A DNA stretch of 64,000 nucleotides from Pseudopithomyces maydicus. Taxonomy: Eukaryota > Ascomycota > Dothideomycetes > Pleosporales > Didymosphaeriaceae. The notes beneath the pieces were generated by a model, which had not been told where the DNA came from, did no database searches, and saw nothing but the letters and a program-made list of their open reading frames with translations. The position numbers and the translations under genes were made by a program. This document shows positions 33,345 to 43,475 of this stretch, in pieces (within the stretch, counting starts at the first letter, position 1; the number at the start of each line of letters is the position of its first letter). The stretch is taken from NCBI GenBank assembly GCA_026873275.1, contig JANTUC010000001.1:806001-870000 (forward strand), in the 5' to 3' direction.

Positions 33345-35099
33345 TCAGGATTCGCCATCCCGCCATCGATGCGCACTAAAAGTAGAAACGTCAGGCGAAG
33401 ATGAAGGCGAATACGAAGCATCTTGACATCCCAGATGTGTTCCAGCAACACTTTTAGATAGATACCTGTCCCCATTCATCCTATCTCTTGTCCACCTCTG
33501 ATATCCGCTTAGTTCGGTCCGATCATCTGCTATATCGCTTAGTCCATGCGTGATACTCATACCTCGCACATGGTTGCCAATATCAAGCTCCCCAGTTCCC
33601 GGGATACGACCTCGAGGGAGCCGCTCTAGCTCTTCAGCCTGGCAAACACTTTCTTCTTCGTAGAAATCTGCAGCCTTTTGGAAATGATCTTCGAGCTTCT
33701 GGAGCGCTTTTTGCTTCGCGGCGCGCCCAGTACGACGTTGGGTACGGCTAGGGAACATTGAACCCCCGATAGGTGTCGTAGTTTCAAGCAGCGGCTTGTT
33801 TCGCCCTGGATCTGCGTCTACTGAAGGGGAGACGGTCGTTGAAATCCTGAGGCATTGGCTTAAGTTATTTGGGCGACTAGCTTCGTGGGGTGGTGGCGAA
33901 GATGTAATGTAATCCGCAGCGCCCACGCCGACTGCGTTCTTTTTGGTATGTTCTACCGCTTCTTTAGACACAAATGAGAAGCTACCAACTTTCAATTTCT
34001 TCGCTGCATGATTCTGCCTCCTTATTATCAATGGCATATCATCATCCGAGGATAGCTGAAACTCCGAATCTGCGCCGTCGCTGTCGCTGACGTTGTGCTG
34101 GATCGTGCGCTTCCGAATTGGAATTGCTGGATTTGTCGGAGGTAATGGTGCTTTGAATTGACTTAGCGTAGAACATTTACTGGATGCTTTGTTGACTGGC
34201 TGGTAGGAAGAGTACCGGATCGCCTTATCCATCCTTCGCTCTTGCTGAGATACTGGCAATGGGACATTGTTATGTTCCCGAGTCTCATCACTGTTCGCCT
34301 GCTCATTCTGTGAGGGAATAGAAACCGCCATTCTCAAGCGTGAAGCGGCATCAATCCGGCTACTCTGAAAAGACACAGGGTTGAGTGGCAAGCCATGTGT
34401 AGGCAGGGATATCTTGCTCCCAAATGCATTCGTAGAGTCCAGACCGGGAATACGGTGGCCCTGTTGAGCTGATTCTTTAATAGCGTCAATGTTACTGACC
34501 CCGGAGCTCCTCACAAAGACCAACATAGGTGCCTTGAGCTTGGGAGGGTCGTATTCGCGTTGGGATGACGGCTTTAACCCTTTCCTCCTCAATTGAGCCA
34601 AGGGAATATCGTCTTCGGATGAGGATGAAAGCACATGGAATTCTCCAGCTTCTCGTTTCTCGGAGGCGAGTTTCCCTTGGGGTTTTGGTGCCGGCTTTTG
34701 TTGAATCTGAACCGTTGTTGCGCTCAAAGAAGGGAACGGGACTGTTCTAGCAGGTCCTTGATTCCGGGGTGCGCTCGGATCTGGCTGATTTATGGAGAAT
34801 GATGGTTGTGGATTGGAAGCTTCAGGATGTTCCGTAGCCATCGTTGACTGGGGTGCTGAATGGAGTTTGGTCCAAAGGTCATGCTGCTCTTGAATGTGGA
34901 TGCGGGAGAGGGTCTCCTTGGCTTGTTTGAACTTGACGTTGAGATCGTCCGTGGCTTTTTTGAACTTGTCATCAAGATCGGCCACCTCTGTCTTTTGCCG
35001 CTCAGTGAGTGTGTGGTACCTTTCCAGTACGCTGGGAGACAGCTCATTTGCTGGCTGAGTGGCTGCCATTTGAGGTCCTGTCATAGTGAACCGAACCAA
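33345..35099 (-). CDS. Ser/charged-rich nuclear-type protein, unknown
   Basis: One open frame of 584 aa. Start is MVRFTMTGPQMAAT; the Met at residue 11 is an alternative. Residues about 22-72 form a charged heptad-like helix (ERYHTLTERQKTEVADLDDK...) expected to be a coiled coil. The middle is low-complexity Ser/Pro with two acidic-Ser segments (LSSSSEDDIPLAQLRRKG and LSSDDDMPLIIRRQN) that look like internal repeats of one motif: Ser/Asp run, then PL and basic residues. A basic helix RTGRAAKQKALQKLEDHFQK follows. No family is recognised. Near the C-terminus a GT-AG pair (33465-33376, 90 nt, a multiple of three) could be a retained or optional intron; either way the frame ends ...HRWRDGES. A palindromic TATA element lies about 100 bp upstream. 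Confidence 0.7.
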   Translation of the reverse strand: MVRFTMTGPQMAATQPANELSPSVLERYHTLTERQKTEVADLDDKFKKATDDLNVKFKQAKETLSRIHIQEQHDLWTKLHSAPQSTMATEHPEASNPQPSFSINQPDPSAPRNQGPARTVPFPSLSATTVQIQQKPAPKPQGKLASEKREAGEFHVLSSSSEDDIPLAQLRRKGLKPSSQREYDPPKLKAPMLVFVRSSGVSNIDAIKESAQQGHRIPGLDSTNAFGSKISLPTHGLPLNPVSFQSSRIDAASRLRMAVSIPSQNEQANSDETREHNNVPLPVSQQERRMDKAIRYSSYQPVNKASSKCSTLSQFKAPLPPTNPAIPIRKRTIQHNVSDSDGADSEFQLSSDDDMPLIIRRQNHAAKKLKVGSFSFVSKEAVEHTKKNAVGVGAADYITSSPPPHEASRPNNLSQCLRISTTVSPSVDADPGRNKPLLETTTPIGGSMFPSRTQRRTGRAAKQKALQKLEDHFQKAADFYEEESVCQAEELERLPRGRIPGTGELDIGNHVRGMSITHGLSDIADDRTELSGYQRWTRDRMNGDRYLSKSVAGTHLGCQDASYSPSSSPDVSTFSAHRWRDGES

Positions 35100-35200
35100 A
35101 GGGCTTGTCTACCCCAAGAGATGGCCTCCAGTAGTCGGCTGGAGCGAACTGCGAGATGAGGTAAAGGGTTGTGTATTAAAAGGGCAGCAGGGCGGTTAAG

Positions 35201-35208
35201 TATATATA
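35201..35208. promoter_or_regulatory. TATATATA element
   Basis: A palindromic TATATATA about 100 bp upstream of the minus-strand ATG at 35099. It is a candidate TATA box only. Confidence 0.35.
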
Positions 35209-35481
35209 CTTTAGCGGTTCAGTTCAATTCAAGGTGAAACAAAGGATACATTACTGCCCCAAACTCACTGTAAAAGTGACGGTGAAGCGCAAAACGCTTG
35301 GCCCAAATTGAGGTAATAACCTGACCAAGGTGAGAGGAACGCGGGATAGAGACATGAGGTCAAAAGAGGGCACAAGAGGAGGAGAATTAAAAAATGGTTG
35401 ACAATTCCTAGATAGCGCCTTGTGATGCAATCACACATAATCCCACATAGTGTACACAACTCGACGTACAGTCTCCCCGGA

Positions 35482-35925
35482 CTAAAAACCCGGGGGTTGA
35501 GTCTCTGGCTAACTCTTGTCCATTTCGGTACCTCTGTTGGGATGGTTAGCAAGATTGTCCCTGTCGTCTTTACTCAGCCTTGCCACTTACTATGTATGCC
35601 CTTCCGGTACCTCTTAACTTTCCGGTCAAAGACTGTGTATTTGTCCTTGGGCAGCATCTCCTGTTCCGTCGGCATCTCCTTCTTCCACGCTTCCACCTTC
35701 TTCAAGGTCTGGCCCAGGCGCGCGAGGGCGGTGTCGAGGGTCGAGACGACGTTGTCAACGCTTCGGAGACGGTTGCGGTGCCGGTACTTCTGGTGGGCGG
35801 ACAGGCGCCATGGGACTTTCCTAGAGCCAAGTCAGCATGTTGGACAGGTGGCGGCGAGACAGGCGGATGGCGTACCAGAGAAGACCGCCCGACAGCGGGT
35901 TCGTGAGGCGGAAGGGACCGAACAT
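35482..35925 (-). CDS. MRPL31: Mitochondrial ribosomal protein mL60 (MRPL31)
   Basis: Exons 35925-35876, 35820-35591 and 35533-35482 give 110 aa. The protein starts MFGPFRLTNPLSGGLLWKVP and continues WRLSAHQKYRHRNRLRSVDN, LPKDKYTVFDRKVKRYRKGI and HKVPKWTRVSQRLNP, matching fungal large-subunit mitoribosomal protein L31 almost throughout. The family ends just after NPPGF. Here the frame reads NPRVF and runs on for another 70 codons, because a C5 run (plus-strand G5 at 35492-35496) seems to lack one C; with C6 the protein ends NPPGF and TAG at 35484-35482, and the total becomes a multiple of three. The start is 255 bp from the divergent TRS20 start. Confidence 0.9.
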
Positions 35926-36180
35926 GGTGGGCGTGGCGGTTGGGGGGCCGCGGTGCTGATGGATGGTTGTCCATGTTCTGAAAAGTCGCGCTCGGGGATG
36001 CTTGGCATCGGGACCCTGGTAGCTTGCCTACCCCAGTGGACCTCCGCAGCACCTCCGACATGCTCACCTCGAGAAGCAACTGTGCGACTGGCGCCTCCTT
36101 GCTACCAGGCCACCCTTAGGCTAGCATCGCGACCCAAAACTCCCCCAACGTCCAGCCCTGTATTCCCGACAACCCGCGCC
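35926..36180. promoter_or_regulatory. Bidirectional promoter MRPL31/TRS20
   Basis: Only 255 bp separate the two divergent start codons, so the two housekeeping genes probably share a promoter. No classical TATA box is visible. Confidence 0.55.
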
Positions 36181-36734
36181 ATGTCCTACTACTTCACCAT
36201 CTTCTCCCCCACCGACACCCCCTCTTCACCCATGAGTTCGGTACCTCCCGCTCCTCCGGCGACGGCCTCCCGCACTTCTCCGCCTCCGACCGCCACCTCG
36301 CTCCCTTCATCCTCCACTCTGCCCTGGACATTGTCGAGGAAGTCCAATGGGGCCCCTCCTCCACCTCGGGCTCTGCCCCCATGTACCTCAAGCACATCGA
36401 CAAGTACGCGAACAACTACGTCTCGTGCTGGATCACGGGCGCCAACGTGCGATTTCTGCTGCTCACCCGGCCGCGCGACGAGGTACTGGGTAGCGGGGGT
36501 GGCCTAGGCGGCCAGAGAGGCAGTCTGGCCGGCGGTCGCCTAGGCGGTGGGGGCGGCGTGTACAGACCGGACGCGCCCGCGACCGAGGAGGCGGTGAAGA
36601 ACTTCTTCGTGGATGTCTACGAGAGTTGGGTGAAGACGATTATGAACCCTTTCTTCCACGCGGGGAACGGCGATGTGGTCAAGAGCCCGGTGTTTCGCGC
36701 AAAGGTGGCTGCCGCGGCCAAGAAGTATTTGTGA
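36181..36734 (+). CDS. TRS20: TRAPP complex subunit Trs20/sedlin
   Basis: A single exon. The start MSYYFTIFSPTDTP is typical of sedlin. Beyond it the conserved continuation LFTHEFGTSRSSGDGLPHF, LDIVEEVQWG, MYLKHIDKYANNYVSCWITG, ANVRFLLL, NFFVDVYESWVKTIMNPFFH and SPVFRAKVAAAAKKYL lies one frame away: the C5 run at 36218-36222 needs a sixth C. With it the protein is 184 aa. Trs20 is a longin-fold subunit of the TRAPP tethering complexes that act in ER-Golgi traffic and autophagy. A Gly-rich insertion (GSGGGLGGQRGSLAGG...) extends the loop before the last helix. Confidence 0.88.
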
Positions 36735-37242
36735 AGTGTTCAACCATCACGAGGGAATGCTGGTCGAGCCACCGGGGCGCGCGCGCGCGCTGAGGGAGGG
36801 GGATGTCATGAGGCGGGGATGGCACCTTGGCTATGGGTCGTCTCACTATTTCTAGTGCAGCAGACGAGCTGGAAGATCATGGCCACCCGAGGGCAACGCA
36901 AGCCTACACAAAAGTACGCAACTACGCTTCCGGGAAAGAACCCGTTGCAGAAAAGGAGGGTGGTGTGAGCATGGATCACGGCGAGACACTAACGACCAAG
37001 GATATGGGAGCACGTATGAAACCTGAGATACCCATAGACAGCGATTGCGAGTACCGTGAATGTACATTTGGACGCAGTGGTGTTCATCTTATCAATCTTT
37101 ACAAGAATATACCGAGCTCCTAATATGCTGGGAGCTTACAAGTATGCCAAGAATATCCCAATCGATAGAGTAGTCCACTACTCGGGGGCATCCATGGTGT
37201 GCAAGAACTTCCCGAGCGCCGTCCCAACCATACCCATCACGA
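36735..37242. other. Convergent intergenic space
   Basis: A 508-bp gap between the 3' ends of TRS20 and DOA10, with a short (GC)n run at 36779-36790. No gene is seen. Confidence 0.6.
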
Positions 37243-40200
37243 CTATATAGCATTAATCAACCCCTGCCTCACTGGCGCTGGCTCCGAGTTGTTTGTACTT
37301 GTCGTGGCCGTTCTTCTCCTCTCCCCAAAATTGTGCAATCGCTCCCCGATGAGGTACACTTCATCGCGTACCAGTCCTCTCCATTTCTGCAACACACTCA
37401 ATCCTTCCCGTGCTGCCCAAGCAAGCCCTACTAGCAATCCTATGGCTGGGAATGCGAAACGCCACACTAGTTTTTTGGTCTGTTCTTCCGCCGCCATTAG
37501 AATCGTGTGATTTGCTGTGAAAGCCACAGTAGACGGTATCACGATGGAAACAACGAACAACGAAACCGCAGGAAGAAGGAAGCACCGTGTGGCAATCTTT
37601 GCGTTGGGGTTCATATATCCGTCACGGATGACGGCAGCGAAGGCGCGGGCGGGCCGTGAAGCACGGTCCTGGAAAGTAAGGCGGGCAATGAGCCGTGCGT
37701 AAAGAAACCCGAGGGTCCAGTCTTGAATGAGGTGGACAACGTGCGGTTCTTTAGGCCCGAGGTATGCGTGCAAGGGTATCAAGCCATAAAACTCGATCAA
37801 CACGGCGAACAAGAAGGGTATCATGAGAATAAGCCCGGCCCATACGTATGTGAAGCGGGCAACGTGCATCCCGAGTCTTGACGCCGTCGTTGCCACCGTG
37901 ACCAGCGCGTTGGCAGCCGGACGGTCGATGCCGCGGCAAAGGTTGTAACATTGGTAGGCAGTGTAAGCGAGGCATCCAAGAGTGTAGAGGCCAAGGCTGA
38001 AGGAATGAATATCGTTCATTTCAACATCGACGGGGAGGATGAGGGAGAAAAGGTAACGACCGAAGAGCAGTGGGAGGATGGTGGCACTGACACCCGCGAC
38101 GGCAGCGAAGATCCAGATGGTAAAGACAAATATGCCAATCCGCAGACGAAACCATGGCGGGATGTACACTTTAGTGACAAGGTTGGAATTGTGCACACCA
38201 TTTGCGTCTTGCTGGCCATCTTTGCGTACGTTCTTCTCATCAACTTCGATGAAGACAGGGTGCCCTTTAGGGATGCGCGCTTGGTCAGATGCGGGAGCCC
38301 GAACATAGCGACCCTCAAAAACCCATTCACCGTTGACCATGCGACCCTCTTGCTCTTTCGTCTTTTCGCCAAAAAGGAAGTTGGACAAACGCAAGGCGCG
38401 TGCGCAAAGCTTGAACCACCATGCGGATATGTTTGATAAGATTTCGCTGGGCTTGTATAGCTTGATGATGACAGGGGTCAGAAAGTTGTAGAACAAAAGA
38501 TCCAAGGGAAGCTCGAGCGAGGGCGCATGTGAGACCCAGTGGATAGGGAGGACGCCTGTAGTCAATTGGTTGAGACACCATACCACGCCACCGAGGCAAA
38601 CGATGACTAGAGCTCCGTATACTAATGCGCTGAACGCTATCTTCCGAAGTTGGGTGGTGACATTTCGTTCCAACACATCACGAACAGGATGGAACTGCGG
38701 GTCGTCCGGATCACGGATGAAGTAGAGTACGCCTCGACGCATGATCTTGCGGCACATCGATACAAATAAAGCAAAGTGGAACATGTAGCATGTGCCAATG
38801 AACCAATGCACAAAGCCGGAAGTCCATGGGCTTTCGCGCGTGAACTGCCATCGCGTGTATAAACTGGCTTCTTTGAAGAGAGGCAAGAGTGCCATGTCAA
38901 GAAGCAAACCACAGTAGAGTGGAAAAACGAGCATCTCGATGGATATGATCAGGATAACTTTCAGCACACCTCCGGCTTGGTGCAAAATTTCGGTCAGAAT
39001 TCGCTCGATCTTTTGGCCTTGTGGCGAACTGCTGAAATGACTACCCCGTCTTAGATAAACAGCACCAGCGAGCGCGAAGAACGCGTAACCTGCGAGGACA
39101 GCAATCAGACGGTCGGTCGCTGTCCACTGAGCCGCAGCCGCAGCAGGGGAATCTGTATCGCTGCCAAGATCGAGATCGAAGGTAATTTGATAAAGCTTGG
39201 CGGTGGATAACCACGACGCAGTAGCTGTAAGCTTCCCGTAGAACATGTTTGTGCCTTTTCCGATGGCTTGCGGAATGAGACGAAGAGCCGAAATAATGAT
39301 TGTGAAAGGTGACGTGGTTGCAGCATCCTTCAACAAGGTAGAAATCATGTTGCTTGTTTGGTTCAGAGAGTGTGATGTCGTATTTTGTATTGTCCTCAAG
39401 GCCTCGTGAGAATTAACCGAAAGACGAAAGTACGTTGGCGGGGGAAACAGGGGTGAATCTTGCACGAGCTTTTGGAGACGTACTACAGCATTATCTGTAA
39501 TGGCCCCCGCCCGCTCCGAGACGAGCTCGAATGGTCGGGCCATGGTCCCCTGACTGACCGTCTGGACGCCTAGAAAGGTGGAATATGTAGCCACGAAGAC
39601 TATTCCAGCAATGACGACTACGACTCCATCGACGAGGAGATCTGTTACAGTGGCGAAAATCTGAAGCGGCAGTTTGATGAAGAGTGCGATCGGGCTGCCC
39701 ATGAACAAAATGACAATTTTCCCCCATAAATAGGGAAACCAAACAGCACACGCCAGAGTAGCAGATATCAGAACCGCGCTGAACATGGCGTTCTGAAATA
39801 GGCCTGTCAACGGCCCTTGCATGCCAATGAGTTCCAGCATTCCTTCCAAATCTTCCGCATCGTCAATGGCATCTTGATCGTTGACGTCGATGCCAGCTTG
39901 AGCTGCTGCAGCAGCCACGTCGGGATCCTGCAAGGGAAGGTTGGCAGGCTCGTTGGCTGCAAAGGGTACGAAAGGCGCCTCGGCAGCCAAATCGCGAACG
40001 ATTTGTTCATCGTTACCAATGTCCTCGGCAGCTTGCACACCAGGAGCAACACCTTCGAACATCCAATCTAGGATGCGATCAAGGAGTCGTCGAGGGGGTT
40101 GCACATCGGCAGCAGGCTCCGTTTCGACGCCGCGCTCCACAGCTGGCTCTTGTATTTGGGCTTGCTCCTCTGGAGGTGTGTCTACACCGTGAACAGGAGA

Positions 40201-42113
40201 ATCCTCGGTATCAGTAACTGCGCCGTCTCGATACGAGTCAGATCCGCAAGTAGATATGTTGGACGATACATCACTCGGTCCAGGTTGCAGAATCGAACCT
40301 TGACCAGTGGATGTATCTTCTGCGATTTCGTGAGGGGACAGCTGGACGTGAGCAGTGCTGCTAATTTCCTCTTCGACGGCCTTTCCTTTGCCCTTGCTTC
40401 TCGAAGACTCTTGGTCGCTCCCTTCGATAACGATTTCGGGAACCTGCTGCCAGCTGTCACTGCTATGATGGCTGCCTTGTTCTTGGTCAGTTGAAGAAGC
40501 GTCTCTCACTTCATCAGCCCAAGTATGGGGGATGATTGCACCTGGCTCGTTCATGCTGCTATCTGTTGCTGCTTCAGGTACATTCGCAAAGGACCAAGAG
40601 CTTTCTTCTTCGAGACGCCGTTTCACGTCCGTAGCAATGGATGATTTGCCCCTGGCAGGCATATGTGGTCTTCTGGAGGGAGATGCGGACGGCGTGCGCG
40701 GTGCCACAGGGGCTTCATGGGCGTCGTAGGTAAGACTGCTCGAGCGTTCAGGAACATGTCGTCCGCGGAAAGTTTCCGATTGCGCTTCACGCCTGTGCTG
40801 TTCCTCTAAAAGTTCGTTCATTATGTAACTTGGAAGCTCTTGAGTGAAGTAGGACCATTCTTCGGATAGATCGAAACTCCCATTTGTGAAAGCGTCCATG
40901 ATCAAGTCCTTCGGAGGTTCGCCAATTTCGTGCCATGTTTCAAGAATGGCCCTGCCTTCTGGGAGCTCACTCTCGAGCTTTTCCGCGCACGAGGAACTCG
41001 GTCCCCTGATGACGGGCCGTGTGGGTGTAGGGATAGTCTCCTCCGGGTCTTGATCCTCTCTATCTGCAGGTTGAGGCGCTTCTGGGGGTCGTCGACCTCA
41101 TCATCCTCGGCGTTGTCCTGTTGATCGGGTGCTGGGTTGAGGGCGGCAGCGGCAGCATTGTTATTCAACGCCACCATGTTGATGACTGGCTGCTGTTGCA
41201 CAACCCACTCGCGGATCAAAAATATCAAAATGAATGCAACTACAACGGCGAGGGTGATGATTTGACCCTCGAGTACGTCGATTAAGAATCTATTAGCGGC
41301 TTGCGAAGGAAACCAATTGAAGAATGAGACATCGGAAAGAAGCGAGGGGTTTCGGGAACTGTAGATGGGGTCCAGGTCGGTTCTATTCGAGGGCGGGGAG
41401 GCGAGGGTATGTAGAGGCAAAGAAAAGCCGAAGAGAAATTGCTTGACGACGGACCAAACTGCGGACTCGCCTTGAGTTTGGTTCGAAGTGTGCGGGGAAG
41501 GGGTGGGCAGCGTGGGCAGCGTGGGCAGCGCGGGGATTGGGACTTGATGAGACTGGTTGGCTGCTTTGGCTGCTTTGTAGGCAGAGTGAAGGGCACCAAG
41601 ATGGTAGGGCGAAGCAGGTGCCGAAGCATTCCCGGCGGGGCGCAGGTCCATGTAATCGTCCCGATTCCATCCTCCGTCGCCGACGTAGAAGAGGCTCCGC
41701 CAGACTATGCGCATGCACCAGGGCAGCAGGACCAGCCAGACGGAGGCGACCAGGACGGCGCGGCACCAGGTCAGGAACAGCTTCAAGACGTGGACGGTGG
41801 CGCGGCGGAGAAAGACGGAGGTTGGGATGGTGTTGGGCATGGCGGGATGGTACAGCTTGGTGAAGCGGAACGACGTCTTGCACAGCTCGCAGTACTTCTT
41901 CTGCGAGTGGGACAGCCACTCCATGAGGCATTCCTGGTGGACGTATTTGATGCTGCCGCTGCACTTGCAGGGATAGAAGAGCGGTTCCTCGGGGGTGCTC
42001 TCACCCCGACAGATACGACATGTATCGGCATCGTCCTTGTCTTGCTGGTCGGCGGCGGGCAGGGGGCCGTCGTGGTGCAGGCCCGGCGGGTTGGGGTGCA
42101 GTGCAGAAGCCAT
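37243..42113 (-). CDS. DOA10: ER membrane RING-CH ubiquitin ligase Doa10/Ssm4
   Basis: No intron is needed. The N-terminal RING-CH (C4HC3) uses Cys32, Cys35, Cys49, Cys51, His59, Cys62, Cys75 and Cys78 (TCRICRGESTPEEP, FYPCKCSGSIKYVHQECLME, KKYCELCKTSFRF). More than a dozen hydrophobic segments follow. Doa10 ubiquitinates misfolded and short-lived proteins of the ER and inner nuclear membrane (ERAD-C), with Ubc6 and Ubc7. The sequence is split into two frames: the first ends at 40902 and the second begins upstream of 40905. The frames meet naturally if the C4 run at 41003-41006 (minus-strand G4) has a fifth base, giving LESELPEGRAILETWHEIGE leading into PPKDLIMDAFTNG; the total then is 1623 aa. 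A Leu-Pro-Thr repeat lies at about 41505-41535. Confidence 0.93.
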
Positions 42114-42634
42114 GTGCGGCCGGGGGGCTCGCGGGCGTGTGGACGCGTGGGCGTGTGGGTGTGTGGGCGTATGCGATGCGTAGGGCGGCGGGTGTAGGCG
42201 TAGGCGTGGTGCCGCAGCGGGGGTCTATGAGCGCATCGGAGGGTTTGGTGGGCGACTGCAGGGGGGTCGCGTCGGGTGGTGGGTGTGGCTGCGGCTGCGA
42301 GAAGAGACTGCCTAGAGATGGGCGGGTGTGAAGGCGGGTGTGAAGGCGGGCGGGGCGGAGGGTGTTGCTGTCTTGTGCGCAGGCCGATGATGGACTTTTG
42401 GAGGGTCCTCTTCTTCCGTCCAGCGCCCGGGTCGCCGCCGCCGCGGGTTTTGGGCGGTCGCGCTTGCTTAGCCCCAGGTGCCCTAACGCCCCGGCTCCTG
42501 AGCCCCGGGCGGACGTGCCAACAGCAGCCTCTGGGCAGGCCCGGTAGGGCATTGACCTGGGTGGTGGTAGACTACCAGTTGATAGCTAGATATACCTATC
42601 TACTACCTGCTGTCTGGCTGGCACGTCCCCCAAC

Positions 42635-42702
42635 CGTAGTCCCCCGGCCGTAGTCCCCCTGCTGTAGTCCCCCTGCTGTAGTCTACCTGCTTAGTCTACC
42701 CA
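42635..42702. repeat. 14-bp imperfect tandem repeat, five copies
   Basis: Units such as CCGTAGTCCCCCGG, CCGTAGTCCCCCTG and CTGTAGTCTACCTG follow each other in the DOA10/Hoxa13-like intergenic region. Confidence 0.85.
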
Positions 42703-42720
42703 CCTACATTAGACCGCCCA

Positions 42721-42910
42721 TCTACCGCCGTCGCACATCACAGCTCGTCTGGCCAGATGCATTCGACCGTTTGTTGATGCCCCGGACGTGCAGCAGCTAC
42801 CTCTGGCTAGGGTACCGGCGTCTTCTGTCTGGCGTGTCTACATATCTACTACCTACCGTGGTCAATAGTACAGTCTACCGCCGTCGCACGTCGCAGCTCG
42901 TCTGGCCAGA
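42721..42910. repeat. 37-bp direct repeat, two copies
   Basis: Copies at 42721-42757 and 42874-42910 differ at two positions, both G in the right copy and A in the left. They begin TCTACCGCCGTCGCAC and end GCTCGTCTGGCCAGA. Confidence 0.85.
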
Positions 42911-43475
42911 CACACGACGACCCGCGGCGATCAACTTGGTTGACCACACCCCGGCCGTGCTGTACGTAGGTATCCAAGTAATTCCACGCCCTGGAGAACC
43001 TGGCGGCAGGGCCTCTTACCCGCGTCTGCATCTTCCGAGACGCACAACGGCGCTCCGACCAAGGAAAACATGCAGCCCGTCCGCGCAGACAGGACCTTGG
43101 CCCGCCCTCCCATCGCACCCTCTCGTGCCATCGAGCAGGAATAGTCTCATCCTCATCGTCGTCGTCGTCATCATCGTCGCCCTCGTCCGCGTCTCAACCC
43201 GCCAGTTGCACGTGCTCTGACATCATCCCTGTTGATGTTTGGAGCTTGCATCCTAGTCCCACTTCCCGCCCATCACCTCTGACAGTCGACTCCCTCGACC
43301 CGCCTCCCCAGCGAAGGCCTGTAGCTCTGTGTGTGCGCGCGCCTTTGTCTGCTCCATCTGCGCCACCAACCCGCTGACCCCCTCCAGAGGCCAGTCACCC
43401 TGCGATAGCCCGCAGCACCAGAAGCACGCGAACACCGACACCCGCCGACCTTCGCGCCCACGCTTCACCGCACAA

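Larger units (their letters stand above)
42114..43475. other. Divergent upstream region DOA10 / Hoxa13-like gene
   Basis: A 1.36-kb GC-rich region between two divergent starts. It contains the 14-bp array (42635-42702), a 37-bp direct repeat, GT-rich tracts beside DOA10 and a GTC/ATC run near 43150. No gene is supported; the Pro/Arg-rich open frames are composition artefacts. Confidence 0.6.

Noticed and set aside
41439..42197. 252-codon plus-strand frame
   Set aside because: Antisense to the RING-CH region of DOA10, whose zinc ligands are unambiguous.
42721..42910. RIP (repeat-induced point mutation)
   Set aside because: Only two differences in a 37-bp repeat and both at CpG, whereas RIP favours CpA and acts on much longer duplicates.
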